A stretch of DNA of 64,000 bases from Oscillospiraceae bacterium (GCA_017439985.1 JAFSIC010000007.1:62001-126000), one strand, 5' to 3'. Positions 8,371-17,781 are shown, counted from the stretch's first letter. Made by a program: numbers and translations. The notes: generated by a model from the sequence alone, not told the origin.

Positions 8371-9011
8371 CGCAGGGTTGCAACTGCCTCTGCATATTTT
8401 CCCTTCTGTTTGAACAGGTAGGAACCGGCAACCAGCACGTTTGCACCGTTTTCTACGCAGATTTTCGCGGTTTCTGCATTGACGCCGCCGTCAACTTCCA
8501 GATCGATGTCTTTGCCGGTAGCGGTGATCATTTCGCGGATCTCCTTCACTTTTGGCATCATGTCATACATGAAGCTCTGACCGCCGAAGCCCGGCTCTAC
8601 GGTCATGACCAGAACCATGTCCAGCTGATCCAGATATGGTTTCAGTGCGGAAGCAGGGGTCTTTGGTTTCAGAACCAGACCAACCTGTTTGCCGCAGGCT
8701 TTGATTTTATCGATGGTTGCCTGAATATCGCTGTCACATTCCACGTGGAAAGTAATCATATCAGCGCCTGCATTCGCAAAATCTTCCACATATTTCAGAG
8801 GTTCGCTGATCATCAGATGCACGTCGAAGATGCGGCTGAAATCTTTGCGGATCATTTTATACACAGGAGCACCGTAGCTGATGTTTGGCACAAAGTGACC
8901 GTCCATAACATCGATGTGGAGCATTTCCACGCCGGCAGCGTCCATGTCTCTTGCTTCCTGACCCAGATTTGCAAAGTCTGCGGACAGAATGGATGGAGAA
9001 ATTTTGATCAT
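8367..9011 (-). CDS. rpe: Ribulose-phosphate 3-epimerase
   Basis: 214 residues, normal length. It interconverts ribulose 5-phosphate and xylulose 5-phosphate in the pentose phosphate pathway. The TIM-barrel signatures are all present: ILSADFANLG, HIDVMDGHFVPN (metal ligands), HLMISEP, TVEPGFGGQ (phosphate and catalytic region) and DGGVN. The gene stands alone, with an inverted repeat in its promoter region. Confidence 0.96.
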   Translation of the reverse strand: MIKISPSILSADFANLGQEARDMDAAGVEMLHIDVMDGHFVPNISYGAPVYKMIRKDFSRIFDVHLMISEPLKYVEDFANAGADMITFHVECDSDIQATIDKIKACGKQVGLVLKPKTPASALKPYLDQLDMVLVMTVEPGFGGQSFMYDMMPKVKEIREMITATGKDIDLEVDGGVNAETAKICVENGANVLVAGSYLFKQKGKYAEAVATLR

Positions 9012-9036
9012 AGTAATCGCTCACTTTCTGTATCAT

Positions 9037-9065
9037 AGTATATTGTCTTAAAAGACAACTGAAAA
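9037..9065 (-). promoter_or_regulatory. rpe promoter region with inverted repeat
   Basis: On the minus strand a TATACT -10 (9037-9042) is preceded by a perfect 7-bp inverted repeat, TTGTCTT-AA-AAGACAA (9043-9058), filling the spacer; TTTTCA about 17 bases upstream is a possible -35. The repeat position suggests an operator. The regulator is not identified. Confidence 0.4.
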
Positions 9066-9156
9066 GTACATAATGTATCAGCTTATTTTACCATTTTTAC
9101 CGCAGCAAGGTCAACTGTTTCGGCTTGTTTTCCATGTTTTTCGCGAATTGTTTACA

Positions 9157-9186
9157 AAAGAAAAACCCGCCTCACAAGAGGCGGGT
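9157..9186 (-). terminator. Rho-independent terminator
   Basis: ACCCGCCT and AGGCGGGT stem (9165-9186) with a T tract on the minus strand. It ends the small membrane-protein gene at 9195. Confidence 0.85.
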
Positions 9187-9194
9187 GGAATACG

Positions 9195-9611
9195 CTACCT
9201 TATCACAAAATCCCAAAGCAGAAATGCCAAACCGATCAGAATATACAGCAGGTATACCTTTCCTTTCGTTTTTCGATATCCTTCAATACCCAGTACAATC
9301 ACTGATGCTTCAAAGAAATATCGCCTGATATACTCAAGCACGATAAAATCGAACATCATCACCAAGCCGGAAATCAATACAAAGGCCGCTATAACATACC
9401 ATTCATTGTATATTTTCTTGATTTCCGCACCATGCCAGCCTTTGCTGTGACACAAACCAAAATAAAACAGCACTGCCGCAAATGCCAACGTAATCATTGC
9501 TGACCCGATTCGCCGATAAGGCTCATACGCTTCGATACCGTTGGTCAAAGCAAGGTGAAGAAAGTACGCAGCGCTGAAGCCGACAAAAGACCAAATTTTT
9601 GCCTTTTTCAT
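9195..9611 (-). CDS. Small four-helix membrane protein, unknown function
   Basis: 138 residues, not recognised. Four hydrophobic segments can be seen (about residues 8-25, 38-55, 72-95 and 115-135), with short basic loops. The ATG at 9611 lies ten bases after AAGGAG. It is a single gene with its own terminator between rpe and the aldo/keto reductase, and no neighbour hints at a role. Confidence 0.6.
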   Translation of the reverse strand: MKKAKIWSFVGFSAAYFLHLALTNGIEAYEPYRRIGSAMITLAFAAVLFYFGLCHSKGWHGAEIKKIYNEWYVIAAFVLISGLVMMFDFIVLEYIRRYFFEASVIVLGIEGYRKTKGKVYLLYILIGLAFLLWDFVIR

Positions 9612-9752
9612 AAAAATCACTCTCCTTATCTCCCATTATATCCCATGCTTCTATAAAATACAACATCTTCCAAATTCCAGTTGCCACTCCAACCGACAAA
9701 CAGAGAATTTTTCGTGCAGTTTCACAAAAATTAGTTTTCATCGACAAACTTT

Positions 9753-9782
9753 CTGTCACAATTCACGTTTTTATGTTATAAT
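9753..9782 (+). promoter_or_regulatory. Extended -10 promoter of the aldo/keto reductase gene
   Basis: TGtTATAAT (TATAAT at 9777-9782) is a perfect extended -10. CTGTCA (9753-9758) is a weak -35 with an 18-base spacer. Confidence 0.65.
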
Positions 9783-9827
9783 TCAAGATGTGAAAATTTT
9801 CTTGCGAAAATGAAGGGAGAACTACTT

Positions 9828-10991
9828 ATGGATAAAAAACTTATGCCTCAGCTTGGCGATAACCTGACCCGTCTGGGTTACGGCTGCATGCGCTTCCCAA
9901 AACATGAAGACGGCACCATGAACATGGAAGAAGCAATCCGCCTCATCAAAAAAGGCTACGAACTGGGCATCAACTACTTCGATACTGCTGTTGTTTACCA
10001 CGGCGGCGACTCCGAAAAAGCCCTGGGCGAAGCAATGAAAGACTTCGACCGCTCCACCTTCTATCTGGCTGACAAAATGACCAGCTCCGCATTCCAGGAC
10101 GAAGAAAGCATGAAAGCTCTGTTCTTCAAACAGCTGGAAACTCTGCACACCGACTACATCGACTACTACCTGGTTCACAGCGTAAACCGCAACAACTGGC
10201 AGAAATATAAAGACTGCCACGTTGTGGAATTCCTCAACGAAATGAGAGCACAGGGCAAGATTCGCCATCTGGGCTTCTCCTTCCACGACACCGAGCCTCT
10301 GCTGAAAGAAGTTGTTGCTTCTAACAAATGGGACTTCGTACAGCTGCAGCTGAACTACCTCGACTGGAAAGCAATGCATGCTGACCGTCTGTATCAGGTT
10401 CTGGTTGACAACAATCTGCCTTGCATGGTTATGGAACCTGTTCGCGGCGGCTATCTGGCAAACCTGAACGACGAGTTCAATGCGAAACTGAAAGCTCTGG
10501 ACCCAGATGCTTCCATCGCATCCTGGGCAGTTCGTTTCGTATCCGGTCTGGACAACGTTGCTGTTGTTCTCAGTGGTATGACTCTGGACGATCAGCTGGA
10601 AGACAACGTAAAAACTCTGGGCAACTTCAAACCTCTCTCTGAGAAAGAGCTGTCTGTTCTTGACGAAATCACCGAAGAACTCTGCAAACTCAACGACATC
10701 CCTTGCACCGGCTGCCGCTACTGCATGGATTGTCCAAAAGGCGTTGACATCCCTGAAGTATTCAACGTATATGCTCAGTGGAGAGTATTCGGCAACTCTC
10801 AGCGTTTCGTAAACAGCTACGAGAATGCTCTGAATCACAACAAAGGTGCTGTGAACTGCGTAAAATGCGGTCTCTGTGCAAAACAGTGCCCACAGCACAT
10901 CGACATTCCAAACCAGCTGGCAAGAGTTCATTCTCTCTATCTGGAGGAAAAAGCAAAACTGGAAGCAGAAAAAGCTGCTGCAGAAGCATAA
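9828..10991 (+). CDS. Aldo/keto reductase with C-terminal 4Fe-4S domain
   Basis: 387 residues. The N-terminal part is an AKR barrel with the catalytic tetrad visible as Asp52, Tyr57, Lys83 and His117. The last ~100 residues form a ferredoxin-like domain with CTGCRYCMDCP and CVKCGLCAKQCP, the architecture of the anaerobe-specific Fe-S aldo/keto reductases. It should reduce carbonyl compounds, perhaps taking electrons from ferredoxin or a flavin. The ATG at 9828 is chosen after GAAGGGAG; the upstream in-frame ATG at 9810 has no site. The codons are highly biased, which suggests strong expression. Confidence 0.9.
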   Translation: MDKKLMPQLGDNLTRLGYGCMRFPKHEDGTMNMEEAIRLIKKGYELGINYFDTAVVYHGGDSEKALGEAMKDFDRSTFYLADKMTSSAFQDEESMKALFFKQLETLHTDYIDYYLVHSVNRNNWQKYKDCHVVEFLNEMRAQGKIRHLGFSFHDTEPLLKEVVASNKWDFVQLQLNYLDWKAMHADRLYQVLVDNNLPCMVMEPVRGGYLANLNDEFNAKLKALDPDASIASWAVRFVSGLDNVAVVLSGMTLDDQLEDNVKTLGNFKPLSEKELSVLDEITEELCKLNDIPCTGCRYCMDCPKGVDIPEVFNVYAQWRVFGNSQRFVNSYENALNHNKGAVNCVKCGLCAKQCPQHIDIPNQLARVHSLYLEEKAKLEAEKAAAEA

Positions 10992-11000
10992 GAATCATTC

Positions 11001-11032
11001 AAGCCCCTGCTTCGCGGGGGCTTATTATTTTG
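11001..11032 (+). terminator. Rho-independent terminator
   Basis: AAGCCCC and GGGGGCTT stem around TGCTTCGC, followed by TATTATTTT. Confidence 0.85.
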
Positions 11033-11127
11033 TAACAAATATTTCATAAAAAGCTCTGTATTTCTTCTCATTCTCTGTGGTACAATGGTAACATCTACTA
11101 ATATATTTTCGGAGTGTGAGAGGCATC

Positions 11128-12282
11128 ATGGAATTCAATCAAAAATCCATCAAAACCTTGTTTGGTCTGGTCGCTTTTGGTGTTCTGCTGTTTTGGGCAC
11201 TGCAGAATTTAAGTCTGCTGGGCAGCATCTGCGGCACTGTGTTCAGCTTGATTTTGCCATTTCTTCTGGGCGGCTGTATCGCTTTTATTCTCAATGTACC
11301 CATGCGGAAAATCGAAAGTCTGCTGTTCCGCAAAAGCGGAAAAATCGCCGATAAAATCAAACGCCCTGTTTCTCTGGTGCTGACCCTGCTGCTGTTGGTC
11401 GCACTGATCGCTGTTATCTTTGGTTTGGTCATCCCAGAATTGGGCAGCAGCTTTGTTCTTCTCCGTGACAATGTCATTCAGTTCCTGCGAAATCTGGAAC
11501 AGGAACACCCAGCCTTCCTGAATCAGTTCCTCTCCTACCTGCCGAGTGCGGAGGAACTTGCCGCTTTGGACTGGGAATCCATCGTACAGGATGTCGTTGG
11601 CTTCCTGGGTAACGGTGCGGGCAGCTTCATCAACTCCACTGTCAACGTAGCCAGCCGCATTTTCAGCGGAATTTTCACCTTTTTCATTGGCTTTGTCTTC
11701 TCCATCTATCTGCTGGTGCAGAAAGAGACCGTTGGCCGACAGGTACGCCGTCTGATTTACGCTTACCTTCCGGAGAATATCGCTGACCGAATCCTCTCCA
11801 TCGCCCGTCTTTCCGATAAAACCTTCTCCAGTTTTCTGTCCGGACAGTGCATGGAGGCTTTGGTGCTTGGAACTCTGTTCTTCATTGTCATGACCATTTT
11901 CCGCTTCCCATATGCCCTGATGATCAGCGTCCTTATCGGTGTTACTGCATTAATCCCCGTATTTGGCGCCTTTATCGGCTGCATCATCGGCGCATTCATG
12001 ATCCTGATGACCGATGGCTTCATCAAAATGCTGACCTTTATTGCTGTTTTCCTCATTTTGCAGCAGCTGGAAGGTAATCTCATCTATCCGAAAGTGGTCG
12101 GCAGTTCCGTTGGACTTCCTGCTATGTGGGTCTTTGTGGCTGTGTCGGTCGGCGGCAGCGCCTTCGGTGTGCTGGGTATGCTGATTTTCATCCCTCTGTG
12201 CTCCGTTCTGTATGCGCTGCTGCGTGGGAGCGTTGCACAACACCTGAAGAAAAACGGAATCGCCAAAGACAAAATTTCTTAA
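11128..12282 (+). CDS. AI-2E family (PerM/YdiK-like) transporter
   Basis: 384 residues with seven or eight membrane segments, matching the AI-2E exporter family: the conserved LIGVTALIPVFGAFIG region and EGNLIYPKVVG near the C-terminus are typical. Members export small solutes or ions; the substrate cannot be predicted. The ATG at 11128 is preferred (GAGAGG upstream); an in-frame GTG at 11116 is possible. The gene is followed by a DUF4177 gene and a GNAT gene, probably one operon. Confidence 0.85.
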   Translation: MEFNQKSIKTLFGLVAFGVLLFWALQNLSLLGSICGTVFSLILPFLLGGCIAFILNVPMRKIESLLFRKSGKIADKIKRPVSLVLTLLLLVALIAVIFGLVIPELGSSFVLLRDNVIQFLRNLEQEHPAFLNQFLSYLPSAEELAALDWESIVQDVVGFLGNGAGSFINSTVNVASRIFSGIFTFFIGFVFSIYLLVQKETVGRQVRRLIYAYLPENIADRILSIARLSDKTFSSFLSGQCMEALVLGTLFFIVMTIFRFPYALMISVLIGVTALIPVFGAFIGCIIGAFMILMTDGFIKMLTFIAVFLILQQLEGNLIYPKVVGSSVGLPAMWVFVAVSVGGSAFGVLGMLIFIPLCSVLYALLRGSVAQHLKKNGIAKDKIS

Positions 12283-12294
12283 AGGAGTATTCGC

Positions 12295-12483
12295 ATGAAA
12301 CAATTTGAATATAAAGTCATCGCTATCCCTACCCGCCTCCCAATTACGAACAAACAGTATGACGAAGTCGCTCTGGATTTCCAGCAGCAGTTTAACGCTC
12401 TTGGTCTGGAAGGCTGGGAGCTGGTAGACCGCGCAGACGGCTTTTTCTTCTTCAAGCGTGAGATCGAGCAGGAGGTCAAATAA
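12295..12483 (+). CDS. DUF4177 protein
   Basis: 62 residues. FEYKVIAIP and LEGWELVDRADGFFFFKRE match DUF4177, a small alpha/beta family of unknown function. A strong AAAGGAG precedes the ATG. Its stop overlaps the start of the next gene by one base (TAATG), so the two are translationally coupled. Confidence 0.8.
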   Translation: MKQFEYKVIAIPTRLPITNKQYDEVALDFQQQFNALGLEGWELVDRADGFFFFKREIEQEVK

Positions 12484-12959
12484 TGACGGTTACCCTTGCT
12501 GAGCGCAGCGCTGCTCATGTTTCCACCTACTGGCGCAAAACCCAGGATGCTGAAATTAAAGCTCTGCTTCCGTCTTCCGCTCAAAGCGAAGAGCAAGCTC
12601 TGGAGATGTTTCAGAAATCTCTCCTGCCTGCTGCTACAAGTTACGGCAAAGTGATTTTGGCTGATGGACAGTACGTCGGTGATATCTGGTGCTACTGCAT
12701 TGATGAGCAGGCAGAAAAATCTGCTATGCTCTCCTACTGCATTTTTGAAAAATCTCTCTGGAACAAAGGCATCGTTACACAAGCCGCCGAACTGTTCCTG
12801 CGTGAGATTTTTGAACGTTACTCCATCGAGAAAATCGGAGCTTTCACCTACTCCGCCAACATAGCCTCTATCCGCGTTCTGGAAAAACTGGGCTTTGATT
12901 TCGTGGAAGAGTGGGAAGAGGATGGCGTTCTCTCCCGATACTTTGAGCTGAAAAAATAA
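12483..12959 (+). CDS. GNAT family N-acetyltransferase (RimJ/RimL type)
   Basis: 158 residues. The order of motifs fits GNAT: a central strand (GDIWCYCIDE), the helix-forming acetyl-CoA region around LWNKGIVTQAAELFLREIF, and the C-terminal NIASIRVLEKLGF typical of RimJ/RimL-like enzymes. It transfers acetyl from acetyl-CoA to an unknown amine. It is the last gene of a probable three-gene unit and is followed by a terminator. Confidence 0.85.
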   Translation: MTVTLAERSAAHVSTYWRKTQDAEIKALLPSSAQSEEQALEMFQKSLLPAATSYGKVILADGQYVGDIWCYCIDEQAEKSAMLSYCIFEKSLWNKGIVTQAAELFLREIFERYSIEKIGAFTYSANIASIRVLEKLGFDFVEEWEEDGVLSRYFELKK

Positions 12960-12993
12960 AACTCATCCTCCGCAGGGAGGATGAGTTTTTCTT
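12958..12993. terminator. Bidirectional terminator
   Basis: AAACTCATCCTCC and GGAGGATGAGTTT with T-rich ends on both strands, between convergent genes. Confidence 0.9.
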
Positions 12994-13629
12994 TTACTTT
13001 TTCAGTCCCAGCATGGATTCCGCCAATGCAAGCGTGTCCTCTATACTGCGCTTCTCATCACGAAGCAGAACCTGAAAACCAGAGTGGAGAAAAGCATCGT
13101 AATTCTCCTGAGAGTTGATGCGCGCCAGACACTGTCTGAAGTTGTCCAGTGCCCGCTCCGGCTGTTCTTCTTCCAGCAGCAGACGATACAGAAACTGCTT
13201 TTCTCTGTCCGGTCGCTCAAAGAAGCGGCGCACGGAAATATCCGGGTCTGCCAGCATAATGAGAACATGATCTTTATCTGAAATTTCCCTCAGGGTTTCC
13301 ACGCAGACATTGGTGTCTACGAAAATCGGCTTCCCTTCCTTGCAGAGTTCTTCCAGAATGCGCAGTTCCAAAATCTCGCACTCTTTGCTCACACCCTTGT
13401 ACCACGCTTCGTATTCGTCCGGTGTTCTGCGGACAAAGTCATGCCAGTCCTTCAAGTCTCTTGTATAGGTCAGGCAAGGGAATTCTCTAGGGTCCAGCTG
13501 TGCCTCCAGAGCATCGTGATAATTCTCTTCACAGGCAATGCCCTTGTATTTCTCCGCCAGCCGCTTGACCAGAGTGGACTTCCCCGCATAGGCTGTTCCG
13601 TTGACAAAGTAAACATTGTCGAATTTCAT
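12994..13629 (-). CDS. P-loop small-molecule kinase-like protein
   Basis: 211 residues. The Walker A motif is GTAYAGKST at about residues 9-17; the rest (HVLIMLADPDISVRRFFERPDREKQFLY) resembles shikimate- or nucleotide-kinase-like AAA proteins with a lid that binds phosphate through arginines. The substrate is unknown. The ATG at 13629 is one base after the aminotransferase stop, with GGAG inside that gene, so the pair is one operon. A start at 13659 would overlap the neighbour and is less likely. Confidence 0.7.
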   Translation of the reverse strand: MKFDNVYFVNGTAYAGKSTLVKRLAEKYKGIACEENYHDALEAQLDPREFPCLTYTRDLKDWHDFVRRTPDEYEAWYKGVSKECEILELRILEELCKEGKPIFVDTNVCVETLREISDKDHVLIMLADPDISVRRFFERPDREKQFLYRLLLEEEQPERALDNFRQCLARINSQENYDAFLHSGFQVLLRDEKRSIEDTLALAESMLGLKK

Positions 13630-13630
13630 T

Positions 13631-14839
13631 TTACTTCTCCATCTCGGTGAGGATCTCATCGACCGCTTTCAGCAGTTCGGATACTTCCTCGGAGGTCAGT
13701 GTGTAAGGAGAACGGCAGCAAATCGCCGCACCGCCGCCTGCCAGAATAAAGCCGCGCTCTTTCAGTTGTTTGTTGACTGCCATCGCAAATTCCGGCGATT
13801 TCAGGATCAGCGCTGCTGCCAGACCTGCGCCTCTGCGTCCAACAACAGACGGATGGCTCTTCATGGCTTCAAAGCCCTCCTGCAGCTGTTTTCCTACGGT
13901 ATTGATATGATCCAGCAGTCCGTTTTCCAGTTGGCGGAACACTTCGCAGGCTGCGGTACAAGCCAGGACTTCTTCGCCTGCGCCGCCGCTCATAGCAGGA
14001 AGCGCTGCTTTTTCCGGCTGGTCTTTGCTGAGCAGCGCCGCAATATGCAGACCATTGCCCAAACCCTTGCCCAGAAGCAGCATATCCGGCTCGATGCCCT
14101 GCTGCTGATAGAAGTACATGGTGCCGGTTCGGCCCATGCCGCTCTGGATCTCATCCATAATAAAGAGCATTCCCTTGGATTTTGCCCAGTCATACAGGGC
14201 TTTCAGATAGCCATCCGGTGGGAATACCATACCTGCCGCTTGATAGCCTTCGACGATGACAGCGGCAGCATCCTGTGCGGATTCGTATTTATATTTCTTG
14301 TCCAAAAATTCCAGACAAGCGAAGTTGCAATCCTCTTTGCAGCGACCCATCGGGCAGTCTGCGCAGTTTGGATATGGTGCATAAATCACACCCGGAGCCA
14401 ATGGGCCATAGCCGATTTTTCTGGCAGGAAGTCCGGACAGTGCCGCACCGAATTTGGTTCTTCCGTGGATGCTGTTCCAGAAAGTCACCACTTCACTGCG
14501 ACCGGTCAGCTTCTGTGCCATCAGCACCGCCCACTCTGCCGCTTCTGTGCCGGAAGTGGTCAGATGAACATGGTTAAACTGGTGGTTGGTGGTTTCCATG
14601 AGATACTGATGCAGACGCTCTTTCACCTCAGAACCGCCTTTTGCAATCGTCGGTTTGCGCAGAGCATCGGACATCACATTGATAAAGTCCTCATTGTTCT
14701 GACCGAGGATCACGCAAAGCTCGCTCAAGTCCACATAATGTTTGCCCTCGCTGTCCCAGAAGGACGCGCCCTCTGCTTTCACGATTTTTGGTGGCTCCGC
14801 AGAGCGCAGCGGCGACAACAAGTCATATTGATTCATCAT
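13631..14839 (-). CDS. Class III aminotransferase
   Basis: 402 residues, a PLP enzyme of the ornithine/GABA aminotransferase class. TTSGTEAAEWA binds PLP phosphate, FIMDEIQSGMGRTG holds the cofactor Asp, and LLLGKGLGNG holds the Schiff-base Lys. A five-cysteine insert (PNCADCPMGRCKEDCNFAC) follows the position where some clostridial and archaeal relatives also carry cysteines; it could bind metal. The substrate is probably an omega-amino acid or diamine. ATG at 14839 follows GGGGGAGA. Confidence 0.85.
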   Translation of the reverse strand: MMNQYDLLSPLRSAEPPKIVKAEGASFWDSEGKHYVDLSELCVILGQNNEDFINVMSDALRKPTIAKGGSEVKERLHQYLMETTNHQFNHVHLTTSGTEAAEWAVLMAQKLTGRSEVVTFWNSIHGRTKFGAALSGLPARKIGYGPLAPGVIYAPYPNCADCPMGRCKEDCNFACLEFLDKKYKYESAQDAAAVIVEGYQAAGMVFPPDGYLKALYDWAKSKGMLFIMDEIQSGMGRTGTMYFYQQQGIEPDMLLLGKGLGNGLHIAALLSKDQPEKAALPAMSGGAGEEVLACTAACEVFRQLENGLLDHINTVGKQLQEGFEAMKSHPSVVGRRGAGLAAALILKSPEFAMAVNKQLKERGFILAGGGAAICCRSPYTLTSEEVSELLKAVDEILTEMEK

Positions 14840-14898
14840 ACTTTCTCCCCCTATCCAATGATGTACTTTCACTATACCACGAAAGTTTCTTTCTGTAC

Positions 14899-14931
14899 AG
14901 AAAAACTCCCGGCTCTCAGGAGTCGGGAGTT
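14899..14931 (-). terminator. Terminator of the MATE gene
   Basis: AACTCCCG and CGGGAGTT stem (14904-14931) with a T run on the minus strand. Confidence 0.8.
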
Positions 14932-14936
14932 GATTT

Positions 14937-16295
14937 TTAGACGATAGTATTCATTTTTTCCATTGCTTTTTTGCGTACTGCCAAATAGCAGATCAAGTGA
15001 GCCGCAAAGGTCACTGCCCAAGAAATTGGGTAGGAAATGTACAGACTGAACTGAGTATGGAACAGCTGGAAAATAGTGAAGATCCATACAACACGCAGTG
15101 CGCAGGCACCCAACAGAGAGACGATCATAGGCATCACTGCGAAGCCCAGACCACGGATGGTGCCGACCATAACGTCCATCATACCACAGAGGAAGTACAT
15201 GGTAGAGATAATAGCCAGACGATTCATACCAAACTGTACAACTTCCGGATCGGTGGTGTAGAAGCCCAGCAGAGTTTCACCAAAGATGTATGCACCGTTA
15301 CCGATAATCAGGCCAACAACTGCTACCAAGCCCAAACAGTAGAACAGAACCTTGTTGATACGTTCCTTATTTTTTGCACCGTAGTTCTGGCTGGTAAAGC
15401 TCAGGTTGGTCTGGTAGAAAGCATTCATTGCCGTGTAGACGAAGCCTTCCACGTTCTGTGCGGCGGTGTTGCCCGCCATAACCAAAGAGCCGAAGCTGTT
15501 GACAGAGGACTGGATCAGCACGTTGGAGATGTTGAAGACCATACCCTGGAAGCCGGCAGGCAGACCGATGCGGAGCATTTCCATCATCTTGTCCTTGCTG
15601 AAGGTCAGATGCTTCAGATCAAGATGCAGAGCACCTTCGCTGTGCAGCAGACAGCGCATAACCAGAACAGCAGAAACCAACTGGGAAGCAATGGTTGCCA
15701 ACGCAACACCGGCAACGCCCATGTGGAAAACGATTACAAAAATCAGGTTCAGCACAACGTTGATGACACCGGCGATCATCAGGAAGTACAGCGGACGGCG
15801 GGTATCGCCGACAGAGCGGAGGATCGCTGCACCGAAGTTGTACACCATAAAGGCAGGCATACCGGCAAAGTAAATACGCATATACAGAACCGACTGGTCG
15901 ATAACGTCAGCTGGGGTTCCCATCAGAGCCAGCAGAGGCTGCGATGCGAAGAAGCCGATAAAGATCAGCACCACGCCGCCGACAGCTGCCGTAATGATGG
16001 ATGTGTTGACCGTTTCTTCGATGCCTTCCACATCGCGGGCACCGTAATAACGGGCAACCAGTACATTGGTACCGATGGATACACCGACAAAGAGGTTAAT
16101 CAGCAGGTTAATGAGGGAACTGGTGGATCCCACCGCAGCTAAAGCCTGGCTGCCTGCAAAACGACCAACAACAATGATGTCCGCGGCGTTGAAGAGCAGC
16201 TGCAGAATACCGGAAAGCATCAGCGGAAAGGCATAGAGCAGAATGTTCTTGAGAAGCGAACCATTGACCATATCCATTTCATAGGATTTTCTCAT
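14937..16295 (-). CDS. MATE family efflux transporter
   Basis: 452 residues with twelve membrane segments in two similar halves. The N-terminal PLMLSGILQLLFNAADIIVVGRFAG and VGVSIGTNVLVARYYGARD are typical of the DinF/NorM-MepA MATE group. It exports drugs or metabolites by Na+ or H+ antiport; the substrate is unknown. Start after AAGGTGATGA. It is monocistronic with its own terminator. Confidence 0.92.
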   Translation of the reverse strand: MRKSYEMDMVNGSLLKNILLYAFPLMLSGILQLLFNAADIIVVGRFAGSQALAAVGSTSSLINLLINLFVGVSIGTNVLVARYYGARDVEGIEETVNTSIITAAVGGVVLIFIGFFASQPLLALMGTPADVIDQSVLYMRIYFAGMPAFMVYNFGAAILRSVGDTRRPLYFLMIAGVINVVLNLIFVIVFHMGVAGVALATIASQLVSAVLVMRCLLHSEGALHLDLKHLTFSKDKMMEMLRIGLPAGFQGMVFNISNVLIQSSVNSFGSLVMAGNTAAQNVEGFVYTAMNAFYQTNLSFTSQNYGAKNKERINKVLFYCLGLVAVVGLIIGNGAYIFGETLLGFYTTDPEVVQFGMNRLAIISTMYFLCGMMDVMVGTIRGLGFAVMPMIVSLLGACALRVVWIFTIFQLFHTQFSLYISYPISWAVTFAAHLICYLAVRKKAMEKMNTIV

Positions 16296-16413
16296 TTCAT
16301 CACCTTCATATAAACAAAACTTTCTGTATCATTAAGTATATAACTATATGACGAAAAATCAATAGCTTTCTCATAAATTTAATACAAAAATTATGGATTA
16401 TCTTACATTCTTC

Positions 16414-16442
16414 TTGTGCTGTGCGTCCAAGTGTACTATAAT
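16414..16442 (+). promoter_or_regulatory. Promoter of the M28 peptidase gene
   Basis: TTGTGC (16414-16419), 17-base spacer, TATAAT (16437-16442). It rules out the longer reading frame from 16393, which starts upstream of the promoter. Confidence 0.75.
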
Positions 16443-16482
16443 AGTGGAGGACTTAAATTTGAGAATGAAAGGAAGATTTATT

Positions 16483-17733
16483 ATGTCCAATTACTCTCCA
16501 CTTGCATTTGTTGAAAAACTGAGCTTTGTTCGTTATGGCGGTACTCCTGCTGAGAAAAAAGCTGCTGATATGATCCTGGCAGACGTTGAAGCTGCAGGCG
16601 GTAAAGGCGAACTGATGCCTTTCCAGATTGCTGCTTCTACCTACACCAGCCATGTGACCAAAGTGATCGCTCCTTATGAACTGGAGATCGCTACTGTTCC
16701 ATTCGGTATGTGCGGCAACGTTCCTGCTCCTGGCAAAGACCTGAAATTCTTCTACGCTGAAGAAGGCACCCCTCGCGACTTCCTGGGTAAAGATGACCTG
16801 AGCGACACCGTTGTTATGGTTAACGCTGTAACCCTCGACGTTTATAAAGAACTCTGCAAACGCAATGCAGCTGCTATCTTCGCTATCATGGGTAAATACT
16901 ACCACAACAATGACGAAGCTGGTATGTACTCCAGAAACCTGCGTCCAAAATTCCTGGAACAGGGTGTGATCCCTACCTTCTACATCAACGCTCATGACGC
17001 TACCGAACTGGTTCGCAACGGCGCTGAAATGATCCACATCGAACTGGAACAGACTGACGGCGAAGCTACTTCCCACGACGTTATTTCCGTGATCGAAGGT
17101 ACCGAAAAACCTGACGAAGTTATCGTTCTGACCGGTCACTTCGACTCTCTGCCTGTTGGCCCTGGCGCATGGGACAACGCTACCGGTTCCGCAGCTCTGA
17201 TGGGTCTGTACCACTACTTCCTGGAAAACGCTCCAAAGAGAACTCTCTACTTCGTATGGTGCGGCACCGAGGAACAGGGTCTGCTGGGATCCAAAGCATT
17301 CATCGAACAGCACGCTGAACTGGTTGAAAAGAATATCAAATTCTGCTTCAACTTCGATATGTGCGGTACCGTTCTCGGTCCTAACAACATCATGATCACC
17401 GGCGACAAGAATCTGGAAGACTTCGTTGACGCATTCTGCCGCGAAGTTGGCTACTCTGCAAAAACCCGCGTAGGCGTTCATTCTTCCGACTCTGCTCCAT
17501 TCGCTGACAAAGGCATCCCAGGCATCGGTCTCTCCCGTGGTACCAAAACTTCCGAGATCCACACCTGCCGCGATACCATGTTCCCTCTGGGCGAAGAAGC
17601 TCTGAAAGCAAACATTTGCTTCGCAGCACAGATGATCTCCCGCGTTGCTAACTCCGTGATCCTGCCAGTTGACACCGGCATGCCGGAAAGCATCAAAAAA
17701 GAACTGGACAAATACTTCCAGAGAACCAAATAA
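16483..17733 (+). CDS. M28 family metallopeptidase
   Basis: 416 residues. The zinc ligands of M28 aminopeptidases are in order: LTGHFDS (His), GAWDNATGSA (bridging Asp), GTEEQGLLGS (catalytic Glu and ligand Glu), NFDMCG (Asp) and SEIHTCRD (His). There is no signal peptide, so it is cytoplasmic and likely trims peptides. A PA-like insert may lie in residues 90-190. ATG 16483 follows AAAGGAAG; the promoter position fixes this start. Confidence 0.88.
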   Translation: MSNYSPLAFVEKLSFVRYGGTPAEKKAADMILADVEAAGGKGELMPFQIAASTYTSHVTKVIAPYELEIATVPFGMCGNVPAPGKDLKFFYAEEGTPRDFLGKDDLSDTVVMVNAVTLDVYKELCKRNAAAIFAIMGKYYHNNDEAGMYSRNLRPKFLEQGVIPTFYINAHDATELVRNGAEMIHIELEQTDGEATSHDVISVIEGTEKPDEVIVLTGHFDSLPVGPGAWDNATGSAALMGLYHYFLENAPKRTLYFVWCGTEEQGLLGSKAFIEQHAELVEKNIKFCFNFDMCGTVLGPNNIMITGDKNLEDFVDAFCREVGYSAKTRVGVHSSDSAPFADKGIPGIGLSRGTKTSEIHTCRDTMFPLGEEALKANICFAAQMISRVANSVILPVDTGMPESIKKELDKYFQRTK

Positions 17734-17744
17734 GCACTGATATG

Positions 17745-17781
17745 AAAAGCCAAGCTGCAATATGCAGCTTGGCTTTTTTAT
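17745..17781 (+). terminator. Rho-independent terminator
   Basis: AAAAGCCAAGCTGCA and TGCAGCTTGGCTTTTTT, loop ATA. Confidence 0.92.

Noticed and set aside
13616..14947. 443-residue plus-strand frame across the aminotransferase gene
   Set aside because: Shadow of the class III aminotransferase; no start signal.
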